A DNA stretch of 64,000 nucleotides from Terriglobia bacterium (GTDB lineage Bacteria > Acidobacteriota > Terriglobia > Terriglobales > Acidobacteriaceae): positions 1 to 64,000 of the forward strand of contig JAIQFT010000009.1 in assembly GCA_020073185.1 (NCBI GenBank), in the 5' to 3' direction. Made by a program: the position numbers and the translations under genes. Numbering within the stretch: the first letter of the stretch is position 1; every line of letters begins with the position of its first letter. This document shows positions 34,779 to 43,093 of this stretch, in pieces. The notes under the pieces are model-generated. The model saw nothing but the letters and a program-made list of their open reading frames with translations. It had not been told where the DNA came from and ran no database searches.

Positions 34779-36994
34779 GCCGGATAATCCAGCGCCTCCG
34801 GGATCATCACGCGGGCCACGGCTTCGGCGGCCCGATCTTTGGCCAGGCGCGCGCCGGTAAGGCAGGTGTCGAGCTTCTGCCGCAGGTGAAGGAACTGCGC
34901 GGCGTTGCCGGAGCAGCCAGCGCACGGGCCCGCCTTCGCTGGATGCGAGCCGTCGGCGGCGATGACGTCGGTGGCGCAGGCGGCAATGCCGGGAATGAGG
35001 CCTTCGAGCGAATCGAGGTCCTCGGCCTGGAAGCATCCGCGGTAGCCTTCCTGGTCCCACGCGGGATGGCGGTTGAAGCCGAAGACCAGCTCGGCGCAAA
35101 TGCGTCCGACTTCCCCGCAGGCGCGCGCCGATTCGAGGTGGCAGAGGTCGGTGAAAAAATTGACGACGCCGGGCAGACTTTCGGCGAGGGCGGAGTTTGT
35201 CACGCCGGCCTTTTCGAGCTCGAGCACGTCGAGGATCTGCTGGCGGACAGCAAGCAGCCAGCAGAGCGCGTCGGCAAGGGGGAAAGTGACGCCCTGGCGC
35301 GGGCCGTGGTAGAGCTTGGCGCCGTCGGCATCGGTGGAGACCTGCAGGTAGTCGAGCGACCACAGCCACATCATCATGGCGGTGGCCAGCGTGCACGCGC
35401 CGGTGCCGGGATGCGTGGAGGCGATCTGGCGCATGTCCTTGATCCAGTTGCGGAACTGGGCGAGGAAGACGTGGTTGATCATGGTTACGGAGAGCTGGCG
35501 GCGCTGCACGCACTCGGGGCCTTCGTAGGTGGCCTCGAGTTGCGCGTCCATCCATTTGTGGCCGAGGAAGCCCGGGCAATCCTCGGTGATGCCGTAGCCA
35601 CCCATGAGAGAGACAGCCTCGCGCATCATGTTGGCGCCGTGGCCGGTGTTCCACAGCTTGGCGGCGGGGCAGAGGACGCCGGCTTCGCTGTCGAGAATGG
35701 CGAAGCGAACGAGCGGGTCGGACTCGAGCTGGAGGCGGGCCTCACTGCCAACGGGGAACGACAGCGCTTCGAGGGCAAGCTCTTCGGCGGCGCGCATGGC
35801 TTTCATCTGCGCGCGACCGCCGGTGATGTTGCGAAGCTGGAGTATGGAATCCTTTTCGTGCTCGACGGGATCCAGGACGTCGAAGGCACGGGCGGCGGCG
35901 AAGGCGAGCGAGGCGCTGGCTTCTCCGGTGGCCCAGACGTCCACCAGGCGCTGGAGCGCATCTTCGCGCTGCTGCAGGCCGAGCTCGTAGCGGACGGTGC
36001 CGGGGGTGGCCTGCTCGGCGCCGCGGAAACGTCCGCGCTGGTAACGGATGACGGGTTCGACGGCGGAGAGCAGCTTGGCCGCGGTCATGACGCCGACGGT
36101 GACGCGGGTGCGGCGGAAGACGGCCTCGATGATCTCGCTGTGGCTGTGGTTGGGAACGATGACGCCGCCTTTGACAGTGTAGCCGCCGATGATGCGTGAG
36201 GCGGGAATCTTCAGGCTGAAAATCGGATCGCCGGTGGAGGAGAGCTGGTGAACCAGTTTCCTGGTCGGGGTACCGCGGTCGAAGATGCCGGGATCATTTT
36301 CTTCCAGGATGACCATGCAGGAGCCCTTGATGCGCGGGTCGGCGGAGTCCACGGCGGCGGTAACGAAATTGGCGTAGGCGATGTTGGTGATAAAGCGGCC
36401 GCGCTTGTCCACTTGGAGCACGGGCTCTTTGCCTTCCTCCCACTCCGCGATGCGCAGCTTGCCGTTCAACATGCCGGTGTCCACGCCGACGTAGGGAATG
36501 GGCTCGGTGAGACAGAAGGCGCCGCGCCAGTGCGGCCGATCTTCGCCGAGAGCGGGCGGCGAGGCGAGGCGCATGTAGTGTTCGATCTGCTCGTAGGTGC
36601 CGCGCTCGTGAATGGGCGCCAGCGCCAGACACCCGGCGAGGGAGGCGGTAGCGGCGCCACCGTCAACCCAGGCGAGTTCAAAGGCCACCAGCGCCAGCGC
36701 CAGGTTCTTGGGGCCAGTGATGAAGCCGCCGTGCTCGGGGTCCATAAAGACGGCTGTGATGCCGGCGGTGTCGTAGGCCTGCAGCAGTTCGGACTTGCGC
36801 TGGGTCCATTCGTGAGAGTGGCGTTCGCCGGCGGCGACCAACTGGGCGACGGGGCCGCGGGCGACCGAGCGCGAAGACTGCACCAGCATCTGCAGGTCGT
36901 AGCGGTCGGCGAAGCGCCACAAAAGCTGGCGAACGTCGTCACCGGGAAGGGTGCGCAGGGTTTCCGGCTTGGGCTTCACGGCGGAGGTAGCCAT
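34775..36994 (-). CDS. Large acyl-CoA dehydrogenase with C-terminal extension
   Basis: 739 residues, against about 380 for standard enzymes. The FAD-binding segments are recognisable: FCLTEPIPYVGVDTG, KGSCMVILEENDPG, LSSTGDPIFSLKIPA and the C-terminal MREAVSLMGGYGITED, where the catalytic Glu-equivalent lies in the helix that follows (DAQLEATYEGPECVQRR). About 200 extra residues end with a CAGCSG pair. Substrate unknown; glutaryl-CoA, pimeloyl-CoA or a cyclic acyl-CoA would fit the neighbourhood. First gene of the ETF operon; the start at 36994 has an AAAGGA ribosome site. Confidence 0.82.
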   Translation of the reverse strand: MATSAVKPKPETLRTLPGDDVRQLLWRFADRYDLQMLVQSSRSVARGPVAQLVAAGERHSHEWTQRKSELLQAYDTAGITAVFMDPEHGGFITGPKNLALALVAFELAWVDGGAATASLAGCLALAPIHERGTYEQIEHYMRLASPPALGEDRPHWRGAFCLTEPIPYVGVDTGMLNGKLRIAEWEEGKEPVLQVDKRGRFITNIAYANFVTAAVDSADPRIKGSCMVILEENDPGIFDRGTPTRKLVHQLSSTGDPIFSLKIPASRIIGGYTVKGGVIVPNHSHSEIIEAVFRRTRVTVGVMTAAKLLSAVEPVIRYQRGRFRGAEQATPGTVRYELGLQQREDALQRLVDVWATGEASASLAFAAARAFDVLDPVEHEKDSILQLRNITGGRAQMKAMRAAEELALEALSFPVGSEARLQLESDPLVRFAILDSEAGVLCPAAKLWNTGHGANMMREAVSLMGGYGITEDCPGFLGHKWMDAQLEATYEGPECVQRRQLSVTMINHVFLAQFRNWIKDMRQIASTHPGTGACTLATAMMMWLWSLDYLQVSTDADGAKLYHGPRQGVTFPLADALCWLLAVRQQILDVLELEKAGVTNSALAESLPGVVNFFTDLCHLESARACGEVGRICAELVFGFNRHPAWDQEGYRGCFQAEDLDSLEGLIPGIAACATDVIAADGSHPAKAGPCAGCSGNAAQFLHLRQKLDTCLTGARLAKDRAAEAVARVMIPEALDYPA

Positions 36995-37166
36995 GTGCGG
37001 TCCTTTCGCGAGCCTTCCCATTCTGAAATCTGATCTCACTTGCGTCTGTGAGGTAGGGCACAGGTTGGAGTGACATGCGAACCACTAAGGGACGCTGATG
37101 GCCGATTGAGCCGGGCGCAGGGGCCCTAAGCCGGCTAAGGTTACCGGCCGCAAGGTGAGTCTTTCA

Positions 37167-38489
37167 TCACTTCAGTGGCCGATGTTTGAACGTCCGTTCG
37201 CCGGAGTTGTAACTTGCCACGGTGTGCCCGTTGCCGGCCAGTTGGTATTTGTAGGTGGTAAGCCCTTCTACTCCGACGGGTCCGCGAGCGTGCAGCTTTC
37301 CGGTGCTGATGCCCAACTCCGCACCCAGTCCGTAGCGGAAGCCATCGGCGAACCGCGTGGAAACGTTCTGATACACGCCGGCCGCGTCTACGCGCAGCAT
37401 AAACTCCGCAGCCGCCTTGGCATCCTCGGTTACGATGGACTCGGTGTGTTTTGAGCCCCATCGATTGACGTGCTCAACCGCTTCCTCGAAGCTGTCCACG
37501 ATTTTGATGGAGATGGTCAGATCGGAGTACTCGGTGGACCAGTCGGCTTGGGTTGCGGGCAAGACACGGCGGCCGCCGCTCAGCGCCTGGGTGCGCGGGC
37601 AGCCACGCACCTCGACGCCGGCAGCTTCAAACCGCGCCAGCATCTCGGGCAAGAATGCTGCCGCAACGTCCTGGTGGATCAACAGGGTCTCGGCAGCGTT
37701 GCACGCCGCCGGATACTGCACCTTGGAGTCGAACGTCACGTCCACCGCCTTCCTCGGATCGGCGGCAGCATCGACATACACATGGCAGATTCCTGCGCCG
37801 TGGCCCAGCACCGGGACGCGGCTGTGCGCCTTGATGTAGCGCACGAATTGCTCCGAGCCGCGCGGAATCATCAGGTCAATCCCCTCCTCCAACCGCAGCA
37901 ACTCCTCAATGTCCTGGCGGGTGTGCAGCAAGGTGATGACGTGGGCGGGAATTTCCGGGAATGGCGCCAGCGCGTCGCACCAGATCGCCGCCAGCGCCGT
38001 GTTGGTCTGCTCGGCTTCGCGTCCGCCTTTCAGCAGCACGGCGTTGCCGGAGCGCAGCGCCAGCGCCGCCACCTGCGGGATGACGTCCGGTCGCGATTCG
38101 AAGATGATGGCCACCACGCCCAGCGGGCAAGTGACCTTGCGCAGCGTGAGATCGTCATCTAGGGCGGTGATCCCCAGTTCGCGGCCGAGGGGATCGGGCA
38201 GGGCAGCCACTGCGCGCACCTGCTCCGCCATGGCCTCCACGGCGCGTTTGCTTACCTGGAGACGCTTGAACATTGCGGGTGACAGCGGTTGTCGATCCGT
38301 CAGTTGCCCCGCACAATCGCGCTCATTGGCCGCCAAGATCTCCGGCGAGCGGCGCTGCAGTGCGTCCGCCGCCGCCAGCAAGGCAGCCCGACGCAGATCG
38401 TCGGACAGTACCGCCAGCCGCAAGGCCGCCGTGCGTGCCCTCGCGGCTGCTTCGGCCACAGTCAGCGCCGTCTTGGGGATTGCGCTCAT
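37167..38489 (-). CDS. proA: Gamma-glutamyl phosphate reductase
   Basis: 440 residues (446 if the GTG at 38507 is used). Aldehyde-dehydrogenase fold that makes glutamate semialdehyde for proline. Visible: LGVVAIIFESRPDV, VLLKGGREAEQTN, IDLMIPRGSEQFVRYI, the active-site Cys in QYPAACNAAETLL and LGISTGKLHARGPVGVEGL. The length is normal. Follows proB on the same strand; the proB reading frame runs about 170 bases into this gene. Confidence 0.95.
   Translation of the reverse strand: MSAIPKTALTVAEAAARARTAALRLAVLSDDLRRAALLAAADALQRRSPEILAANERDCAGQLTDRQPLSPAMFKRLQVSKRAVEAMAEQVRAVAALPDPLGRELGITALDDDLTLRKVTCPLGVVAIIFESRPDVIPQVAALALRSGNAVLLKGGREAEQTNTALAAIWCDALAPFPEIPAHVITLLHTRQDIEELLRLEEGIDLMIPRGSEQFVRYIKAHSRVPVLGHGAGICHVYVDAAADPRKAVDVTFDSKVQYPAACNAAETLLIHQDVAAAFLPEMLARFEAAGVEVRGCPRTQALSGGRRVLPATQADWSTEYSDLTISIKIVDSFEEAVEHVNRWGSKHTESIVTEDAKAAAEFMLRVDAAGVYQNVSTRFADGFRYGLGAELGISTGKLHARGPVGVEGLTTYKYQLAGNGHTVASYNSGERTFKHRPLK
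37188..37199. promoter_or_regulatory. Second copy of the GAACG-N2-CGTTC inverted repeat
   Basis: GAACG-TC-CGTTC inside the last codons of proA, 194 bases upstream of the acyl-CoA dehydrogenase start codon. It matches the core of the repeat in front of had (22574-22589). Confidence 0.4.
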
Positions 38490-39672
38490 CGGTGGAGCAG
38501 TCGGCACCGGACTCGCCTTCTCGCGTCACCAGCACCGCTGCCTTGCGGGAACCCTGGCCGGGGTTGCGTGTACCGTTTTCCACGCTGCTGTGGTTGGCAA
38601 TGCCGCGCGCGAATTCTCGACCATGGACATCGGCAATGCTGATCACGTCCTGGGGCTTGAACGCCCGCTCGATTTTCACCACGCCCGACCACAGCAGGCT
38701 GGCTTTACCGCGCAAAAGGGCGGCGCGAGCCCCAGCATTGACCACAATTCGGCCCCGTACGTCGGCGGCGTAAGCGATCCAGCGCCGCTTTCCCGCCATG
38801 GGCGCCGCCGGCAAAAAGGCCGTCCCTACCAGCTCGCCGCGGAACACGCGATCCAGGTTGTCGGGCTTGGCGCCGTCGGCGATGACCGCGATGGCGCCGG
38901 CTCGCATGGCAATTTCGGCGGCTTCCAGCTTGGTCAGCATGCCACCGCGACCGCCCGGCGATGGACCGGAAGCCAGCGCCTTCAGCTCGGGCGAGATCTC
39001 GGTGATCAGCGGAATCACGGAGTCGGGTTTCTGCGGATGGCGCAGCAAGCCTGCGACATTGCTGAGCAGCACCAGCGCATGGGCGTCGAGTTCGCTGGTC
39101 ACCAGCGCCGCCAGGCGATCGTTGTCGCTGAAGATGCGAGTCCGCGTGCCCTCGCCCAGGTATTCCAGTTCGGCGGTCGAGACCGTGTCGTTTTCATTGA
39201 CGATCGGCACCACGCCGAACTTCAGCAACTTCTCCATGGTGTGGCGCAGATTGGAAGAGCGGCGCCGGTCGGCAAAATCATCCTCGGTCAGCAGCACCTG
39301 CGCGATCTTCACGCCATGACGGCTGAACAGCCGTTCATACAAGTACATGAGCCGCACCTGGCCCACCGCGGCGCATGCCTGGCGCGTGATGAGGTCGTGG
39401 GTACGCGCGCGATGCACATCCAGCCAGCCTCGCCCCAAGCCAACCGCGCCCGAGGAAACCAGTACCATCTGACGGCCCGCGGTTTTCAGGTGTGCAACCG
39501 CGGCTACCAGCGGTTCCAGCCGCTCGGCGCAAACACTGCCATCGGTTTCCGCGACCACGTTGGTGCCCAGCTTGACCACCACACGGCGCGCGTTCAGCAA
39601 AAGCTTCCTGCGCTCACCGGCCTCGCCGCCATGCTGGGTAAGCTTTTGACCGATCACTTCGCCGGAATTCAT
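38323..39672 (-). CDS. proB: Glutamate 5-kinase with extended C-terminus
   Basis: About 449 residues from Met 39672 (TTG codons nearer VVVKLGTNVV are alternatives). Kinase motifs VVKLGTNVV, LVSSGAVGLG, IVNENDTVS, FSDNDRLAALV and GGMLTKLEAAEIA are intact, and a PUA domain starts near ARAALLRGKASLL. Family members stop after about 370 residues. Here conserved sequence fades after GREFARGIANHSS, and about 70 low-complexity residues run over the proA start. A frameshift or stop loss near 38560 is likely; the kinase core should still work. Confidence 0.88.
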   Translation of the reverse strand: MNSGEVIGQKLTQHGGEAGERRKLLLNARRVVVKLGTNVVAETDGSVCAERLEPLVAAVAHLKTAGRQMVLVSSGAVGLGRGWLDVHRARTHDLITRQACAAVGQVRLMYLYERLFSRHGVKIAQVLLTEDDFADRRRSSNLRHTMEKLLKFGVVPIVNENDTVSTAELEYLGEGTRTRIFSDNDRLAALVTSELDAHALVLLSNVAGLLRHPQKPDSVIPLITEISPELKALASGPSPGGRGGMLTKLEAAEIAMRAGAIAVIADGAKPDNLDRVFRGELVGTAFLPAAPMAGKRRWIAYAADVRGRIVVNAGARAALLRGKASLLWSGVVKIERAFKPQDVISIADVHGREFARGIANHSSVENGTRNPGQGSRKAAVLVTREGESGADCSTDERNPQDGADCGRSSREGTHGGLAAGGTVRRSASGCLAGGGGRTAAPLAGDLGGQ

Positions 39673-39836
39673 CAAGGATTGGAGTGCGTGAAGGCGGTTA
39701 TCGTCGCAGAAGATGAGCACCAACCGAGCCGGTAGACTTTCCAAATTCTTCCGGCAAACTCGCTGTCCTTCAAAATTAGCGGCTGCGCTCAGGCTGCCTG
39801 GTGCCAGAACATGCTTTACACTGCTCCGTCATGAGA

Positions 39837-39861
39837 TCACCAGGTTGAGGGTAGCTGGTGA
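39837..39861. promoter_or_regulatory. Inverted repeat upstream of the DUF1801 gene
   Basis: TCACCAG-N11-CTGGTGA, ending 24 bases before the start codon. Seven-base arms with an 11-base spacer fit a dimeric repressor; no regulator gene is adjacent. Confidence 0.35.
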
Positions 39862-39885
39862 CATGCACCGTGGAGGAGAGATGCT

Positions 39886-40377
39886 ATGAAGGCAGCCGTG
39901 AAGGTCGCGCCGACGGCATCGGCTGATGCTGAAAAGCAGCTCAATAGTTTCATCGACAAATTCGAGCCAAAGAACCAGGCCTTGATTCGTGCGGTGCGGA
40001 AAGCGCTACGGAAGCGGCTGCCTACCGCGAACGAACTGGCCTACGACAACTACAACTTCTTCGCTCTGGGTTACTGTTCGACCGAACGCCCCTCCGATTC
40101 CATCGTCTCCATCGCTGCCGGAGCGAACGGAGTGGGACTGTGCTTCATCCGCGGCGCCAGTCTGCCCGATCCAAAGAAGATCCTGCTCGGCTTGGGTAAT
40201 CAAACTCGTTTCATCCGTCTCGGATCGGCGGAGATATTGGCCCGTCCCGAGGTCGAGGCACTCATCACCGCTGCCGTTGCTAAGGCCAAAGCGCCTCTGC
40301 CGGCTAGCGGCAAAGGAAAACTCATTATCCGATCTATTTCGGCGAAGCAGAGGCCGCGACGTAAGTCCGCGAAGTAA
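39886..40377 (+). CDS. DUF1801 domain protein
   Basis: 163 residues. The pattern LRKRLPTANELAYDNYNFFALGY followed by SIVSIAAGANGVGLCF and a conserved LGNQTRFIRL is that of the DUF1801/YdhG-like fold. The C-terminus is Lys/Arg-rich. Function is unknown. Strong ribosome site GGAGGAGAG. Single gene, reading away from proB. Confidence 0.82.
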   Translation: MKAAVKVAPTASADAEKQLNSFIDKFEPKNQALIRAVRKALRKRLPTANELAYDNYNFFALGYCSTERPSDSIVSIAAGANGVGLCFIRGASLPDPKKILLGLGNQTRFIRLGSAEILARPEVEALITAAVAKAKAPLPASGKGKLIIRSISAKQRPRRKSAK

Positions 40378-40488
40378 CCGGCCTTCGTCAAACCCAGAAG
40401 CGACATCTCAGGTAGGATGGAGCGGGGACGAACGATGGCAGGTTCGGCGCGGCCGCGCGCGGTTTGTTAGAATTTTGGGGAGAGGGCC

Positions 40489-41592
40489 ATGAGCATTAAG
40501 CGTAGTCTCCCGCTGGCATTCCTCGCGGCGCTGCTGATGTGGGCCGGTTGCGGGGGTCACGATTTCTGGAATCCGGCTCCGCCCAACCCCAGTGGAGCGG
40601 TCCCCAAATTCGCCTATGCCGCCAATTTCGCCAATGGGGGCACCGGCTCCGTTTCCGCCTACACCATAAATTCTTCCAGCGGCGCGCTCGGCGCGGTCAG
40701 CAGTTCACCCTTCGCGGCGGGAACCGGCACCGTCGCCGCCGGCGCCGACTCCGCCGGCAAGTTCGTCTATGCCGCCAACCAGGACGGAACCCTCTCCGCT
40801 TATGCCATCAACCGCAACGACGGCACACTTACCCAGGTCAGCGGCTCTCCGTATGTCGCCGGCACCACACCGGTTTGGGTGGCGGTGGACCCGGGTGGAC
40901 GCTTTGTGTACGTCGCCAACGGTGGCTCCAGCAACATCTCGGCTTTCGCGATCAACACCAGCACCGGCACGCTCACCTCCGTGAGTTCGGCAGTCGCTCT
41001 GGCCACTACGCCGGTGCGCGCCAGGGTTGACCCCGGCGGACGGTTCCTTTACGTCGCGCTGGGCACGGGCGGAACCGCCGTATTCAAGATCAACGGCGAC
41101 GGGACCCTGACGGCGGGAGTGCGCACGGTGCCAGCGGCCCCCTGTGCCGCCTCCGAGGACATCGCCATCGACGCCAACAGCCGCTTCGCCTTCGTCGCCG
41201 ACGGCGCCACCGGAATTTGCAATTACGCGGTCAACGCCAACAGCGGCGACCTCACGCTGATCAACAATACCGTGATCTCAGCCGGCGCCAAGCCGGTTGG
41301 CGTGGCCTCCGGCGGCGCAGGAAAATTCCTGTTTGCCGCCAACCAGGATTCGAACAATGTATCCGGATTCACGGTCAACGGCGATGGAACTCTGGCCGCG
41401 ATGTCAGGCTCGCCGTTCGCCGCCGGAACCTCGCCCGCGGACGTCAATGTGGACCCCTCCGGTGCTTTCGTGTACGTCGTCAACTTCGACGACAACACCA
41501 TTTCCATTTTCAAGATCGGCGGCAGCACGCTGACCTCGGTGGGCAAGATAGCAACGGGAGCCAACCCAAATTCTATCGTCACGACGCAGTAG
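40489..41592 (+). CDS. Beta-propeller lipoprotein, lactonase/YncE-like
   Basis: 367 residues. The signal peptide ends in a lipobox (MWAGC), so the protein is probably lipidated. Seven repeats of the type KFVYAANQDGTLSAYAIN/GTLT...GSPFAAGT form a 7-bladed propeller like the 6-phosphogluconolactonase/YncE family. The catalytic residues of true lactonases are not evident. These propellers are abundant in acidobacterial genomes and are thought to sit in the cell envelope; the ligand is unknown. Confidence 0.8.
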   Translation: MSIKRSLPLAFLAALLMWAGCGGHDFWNPAPPNPSGAVPKFAYAANFANGGTGSVSAYTINSSSGALGAVSSSPFAAGTGTVAAGADSAGKFVYAANQDGTLSAYAINRNDGTLTQVSGSPYVAGTTPVWVAVDPGGRFVYVANGGSSNISAFAINTSTGTLTSVSSAVALATTPVRARVDPGGRFLYVALGTGGTAVFKINGDGTLTAGVRTVPAAPCAASEDIAIDANSRFAFVADGATGICNYAVNANSGDLTLINNTVISAGAKPVGVASGGAGKFLFAANQDSNNVSGFTVNGDGTLAAMSGSPFAAGTSPADVNVDPSGAFVYVVNFDDNTISIFKIGGSTLTSVGKIATGANPNSIVTTQ

Positions 41593-41703
41593 AACCGGCG
41601 AGATGGGGTATCGCGAAGGGACTGGCGTCTGTTTCGGCGACTGAGTCGGGCAGCCAGTAATTCGGAGTCTGGCGGTTCGTGATTGGCTGCTCAGACCGGA
41701 TTT

Positions 41704-41727
41704 CCCAGCTACCAACTACCAGCTACT
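41704..41727. repeat. CAGCTACCAACTACCAGCTAC micro-repeat
   Basis: Three imperfect copies of a CTACCA word ending at the stop codon of the zinc-ribbon gene. Confidence 0.5.
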
Positions 41728-42148
41728 TTTTGAATAGGTTCTCAAAAGCCTTGCGGGCATCGTCGGCGCGCACGCCTCCCGTAGAGGTTTCGCGCTCGAC
41801 CGTGGTGCGGATGGCAAACAGCGCACAGCCGTTGCGGGTGTCCTTGCGCGCGATGCGTTCCGGCACCGGCTGCCGGCACTCGAACCGCACGGCCGGATCG
41901 AAATGAGTGCACTGCTTGCAGGAGTGCAGCTCGAAGCCGCACTTCGGGCACTGGCCGACGGGCTCGGTGATCATCGTCAGCACGGTCCCGCATTGCGCGC
42001 AGCGCGAAAGGGTGCGCGCTCCGGGCAGGTTAAGCGGGCGCGGCCCGAAGGTCTCGTCCTTCTTCAGCCGTGGCTGGCCAGGAGCGCGGGCCTCGGGCTT
42101 GTCGCCGCGGTCCATGTATCCGTGCTGCCGGTATTTCCTGTCTGACAT
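41723..42148 (-). CDS. Zinc-ribbon protein of unknown function
   Basis: 141 residues. A zinc ribbon CAQCGTVL...CPKCGFEL is followed by CKQCTHFDP, with a further cysteine pair in FECRQP and GCALF, suggesting two metal sites. The N-terminus is hydrophilic and basic. A strong AGGAGGT ribosome site precedes the ATG. I do not recognise a function. Confidence 0.7.
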   Translation of the reverse strand: MSDRKYRQHGYMDRGDKPEARAPGQPRLKKDETFGPRPLNLPGARTLSRCAQCGTVLTMITEPVGQCPKCGFELHSCKQCTHFDPAVRFECRQPVPERIARKDTRNGCALFAIRTTVERETSTGGVRADDARKAFENLFKK

Positions 42149-42592
42149 GCCGACCTCCTGTCGGACACGCCTGCCGGCGTAATCGCGAAATGGGGATTGC
42201 TACGGGGACTGTAAGCGCCAGTGTAGCGCGACCGGTGGGGAAATTCACCTTTCCAGGACGCAAAGACCCCGGCGGTGTTCGGTGCCCGTGGGGCAAGCGC
42301 GGCCAGGGTCCTCGCGCACACGAAGTGACAACTGCCAGCTTACGCAACCGGCTCGCGGGCTGCACGCGTCAACAAGCGTCAGAGGGTGGCAACTTGCGCG
42401 CCGGATGGGAAATGTACTGTGCAAAAAAAAACGTGCGCGCCGAGATATGTGGGGTGAGGATGGCAACGGCGCGCACGCATTCAGTTGTAGGTGCAGAGTA
42501 ACAGCAGGGCGGGGGCGCCGCTAGTTCGTACGTCATGCATCAGTGTGACCGGCGTCACATCCGAATGTTCATCGCGGCGGGCGGCCGAAGCG
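42149..42592. other. Non-coding stretch, 444 bases
   Basis: No credible gene. A run of nine A residues is at 42423-42431, and a CRP-like palindrome lies at 42544-42559. The central part is GC-rich and rich in short inverted words. Confidence 0.4.
42544..42559. promoter_or_regulatory. CRP/FNR-family consensus palindrome
   Basis: TGTGA-CCGGCG-TCACA, the exact TGTGA-N6-TCACA consensus. It is 395 bases upstream of the zinc-ribbon gene start and just behind the 3' end of the next gene, so its target is not obvious. Confidence 0.35.
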
Positions 42593-42988
42593 CTATCGCG
42601 CCGGCAAGTCGGCGCCTTTCACCTGGAACTTCGAGGAGGGTGTGCAGACGCTGTATCCCACCGGCACGGTGACGTCGGAATCGCGGCTCGCACGCGCGTA
42701 GAAATAGCTGCGCACGGTGTAACAGACGTTGTCTTCTTCAGCAGGCACCGGTCGGACTCGCCGAGCCCCAACGAATGGCACATTGAACCTGCGCATCTTG
42801 GGAGGCGGCTGGGTTGCGAACGTCGGATTCTGCGGCCATTGGAACTGGAAGCGCGGCGTGTCCGGCTTGGCGGGAAGGGTAAACCTGCGAGCGTAGACGC
42901 TTAGCGGAACACCAGAGCGTTGGGCTACTCCGGAGATTGCGGCAACGACGACAAACAGAACGAGGGCCACACTTCTGGCGGCGCGCAT
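42593..42988 (-). CDS. Small secreted protein of unknown function
   Basis: 131 residues. MRAARSVALVLFVVVAAISGVAQ is a signal peptide, and a GGAGGTG ribosome site lies 4 bases before the ATG. The mature part is rich in Pro, Arg and aromatic residues (FQFQWPQNP) and has two cysteines (NVCYTV, YSVCTPS) that may form a disulfide. No family is recognised. Confidence 0.65.
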   Translation of the reverse strand: MRAARSVALVLFVVVAAISGVAQRSGVPLSVYARRFTLPAKPDTPRFQFQWPQNPTFATQPPPKMRRFNVPFVGARRVRPVPAEEDNVCYTVRSYFYARASRDSDVTVPVGYSVCTPSSKFQVKGADLPAR

Positions 42989-43093
42989 CGCACACCTCCG
43001 CACGCCCATTCTAACTCCGCCGCGGCCATTGGGCGCACGAATCCTACCACCTTCGTGTAGTATTTCATGCGCAACATGTTGGGAGGTTTTTGT

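Noticed and set aside
34745-36199. Long plus-strand frame over the acyl-CoA dehydrogenase
   Set aside because: Same reason: no recognisable protein pattern and a well-supported gene on the other strand.
37909-39735. 608-codon plus-strand frame over proB/proA
   Set aside because: Shadow of two well-defined proline genes.
42255-42320. GGACGCAAAG next to a GAAA-like loop, reminiscent of a c-di-GMP-I riboswitch
   Set aside because: The P1/P2 stems and the CGCA...GGGCAAACC half do not line up, and no gene follows at the right distance.
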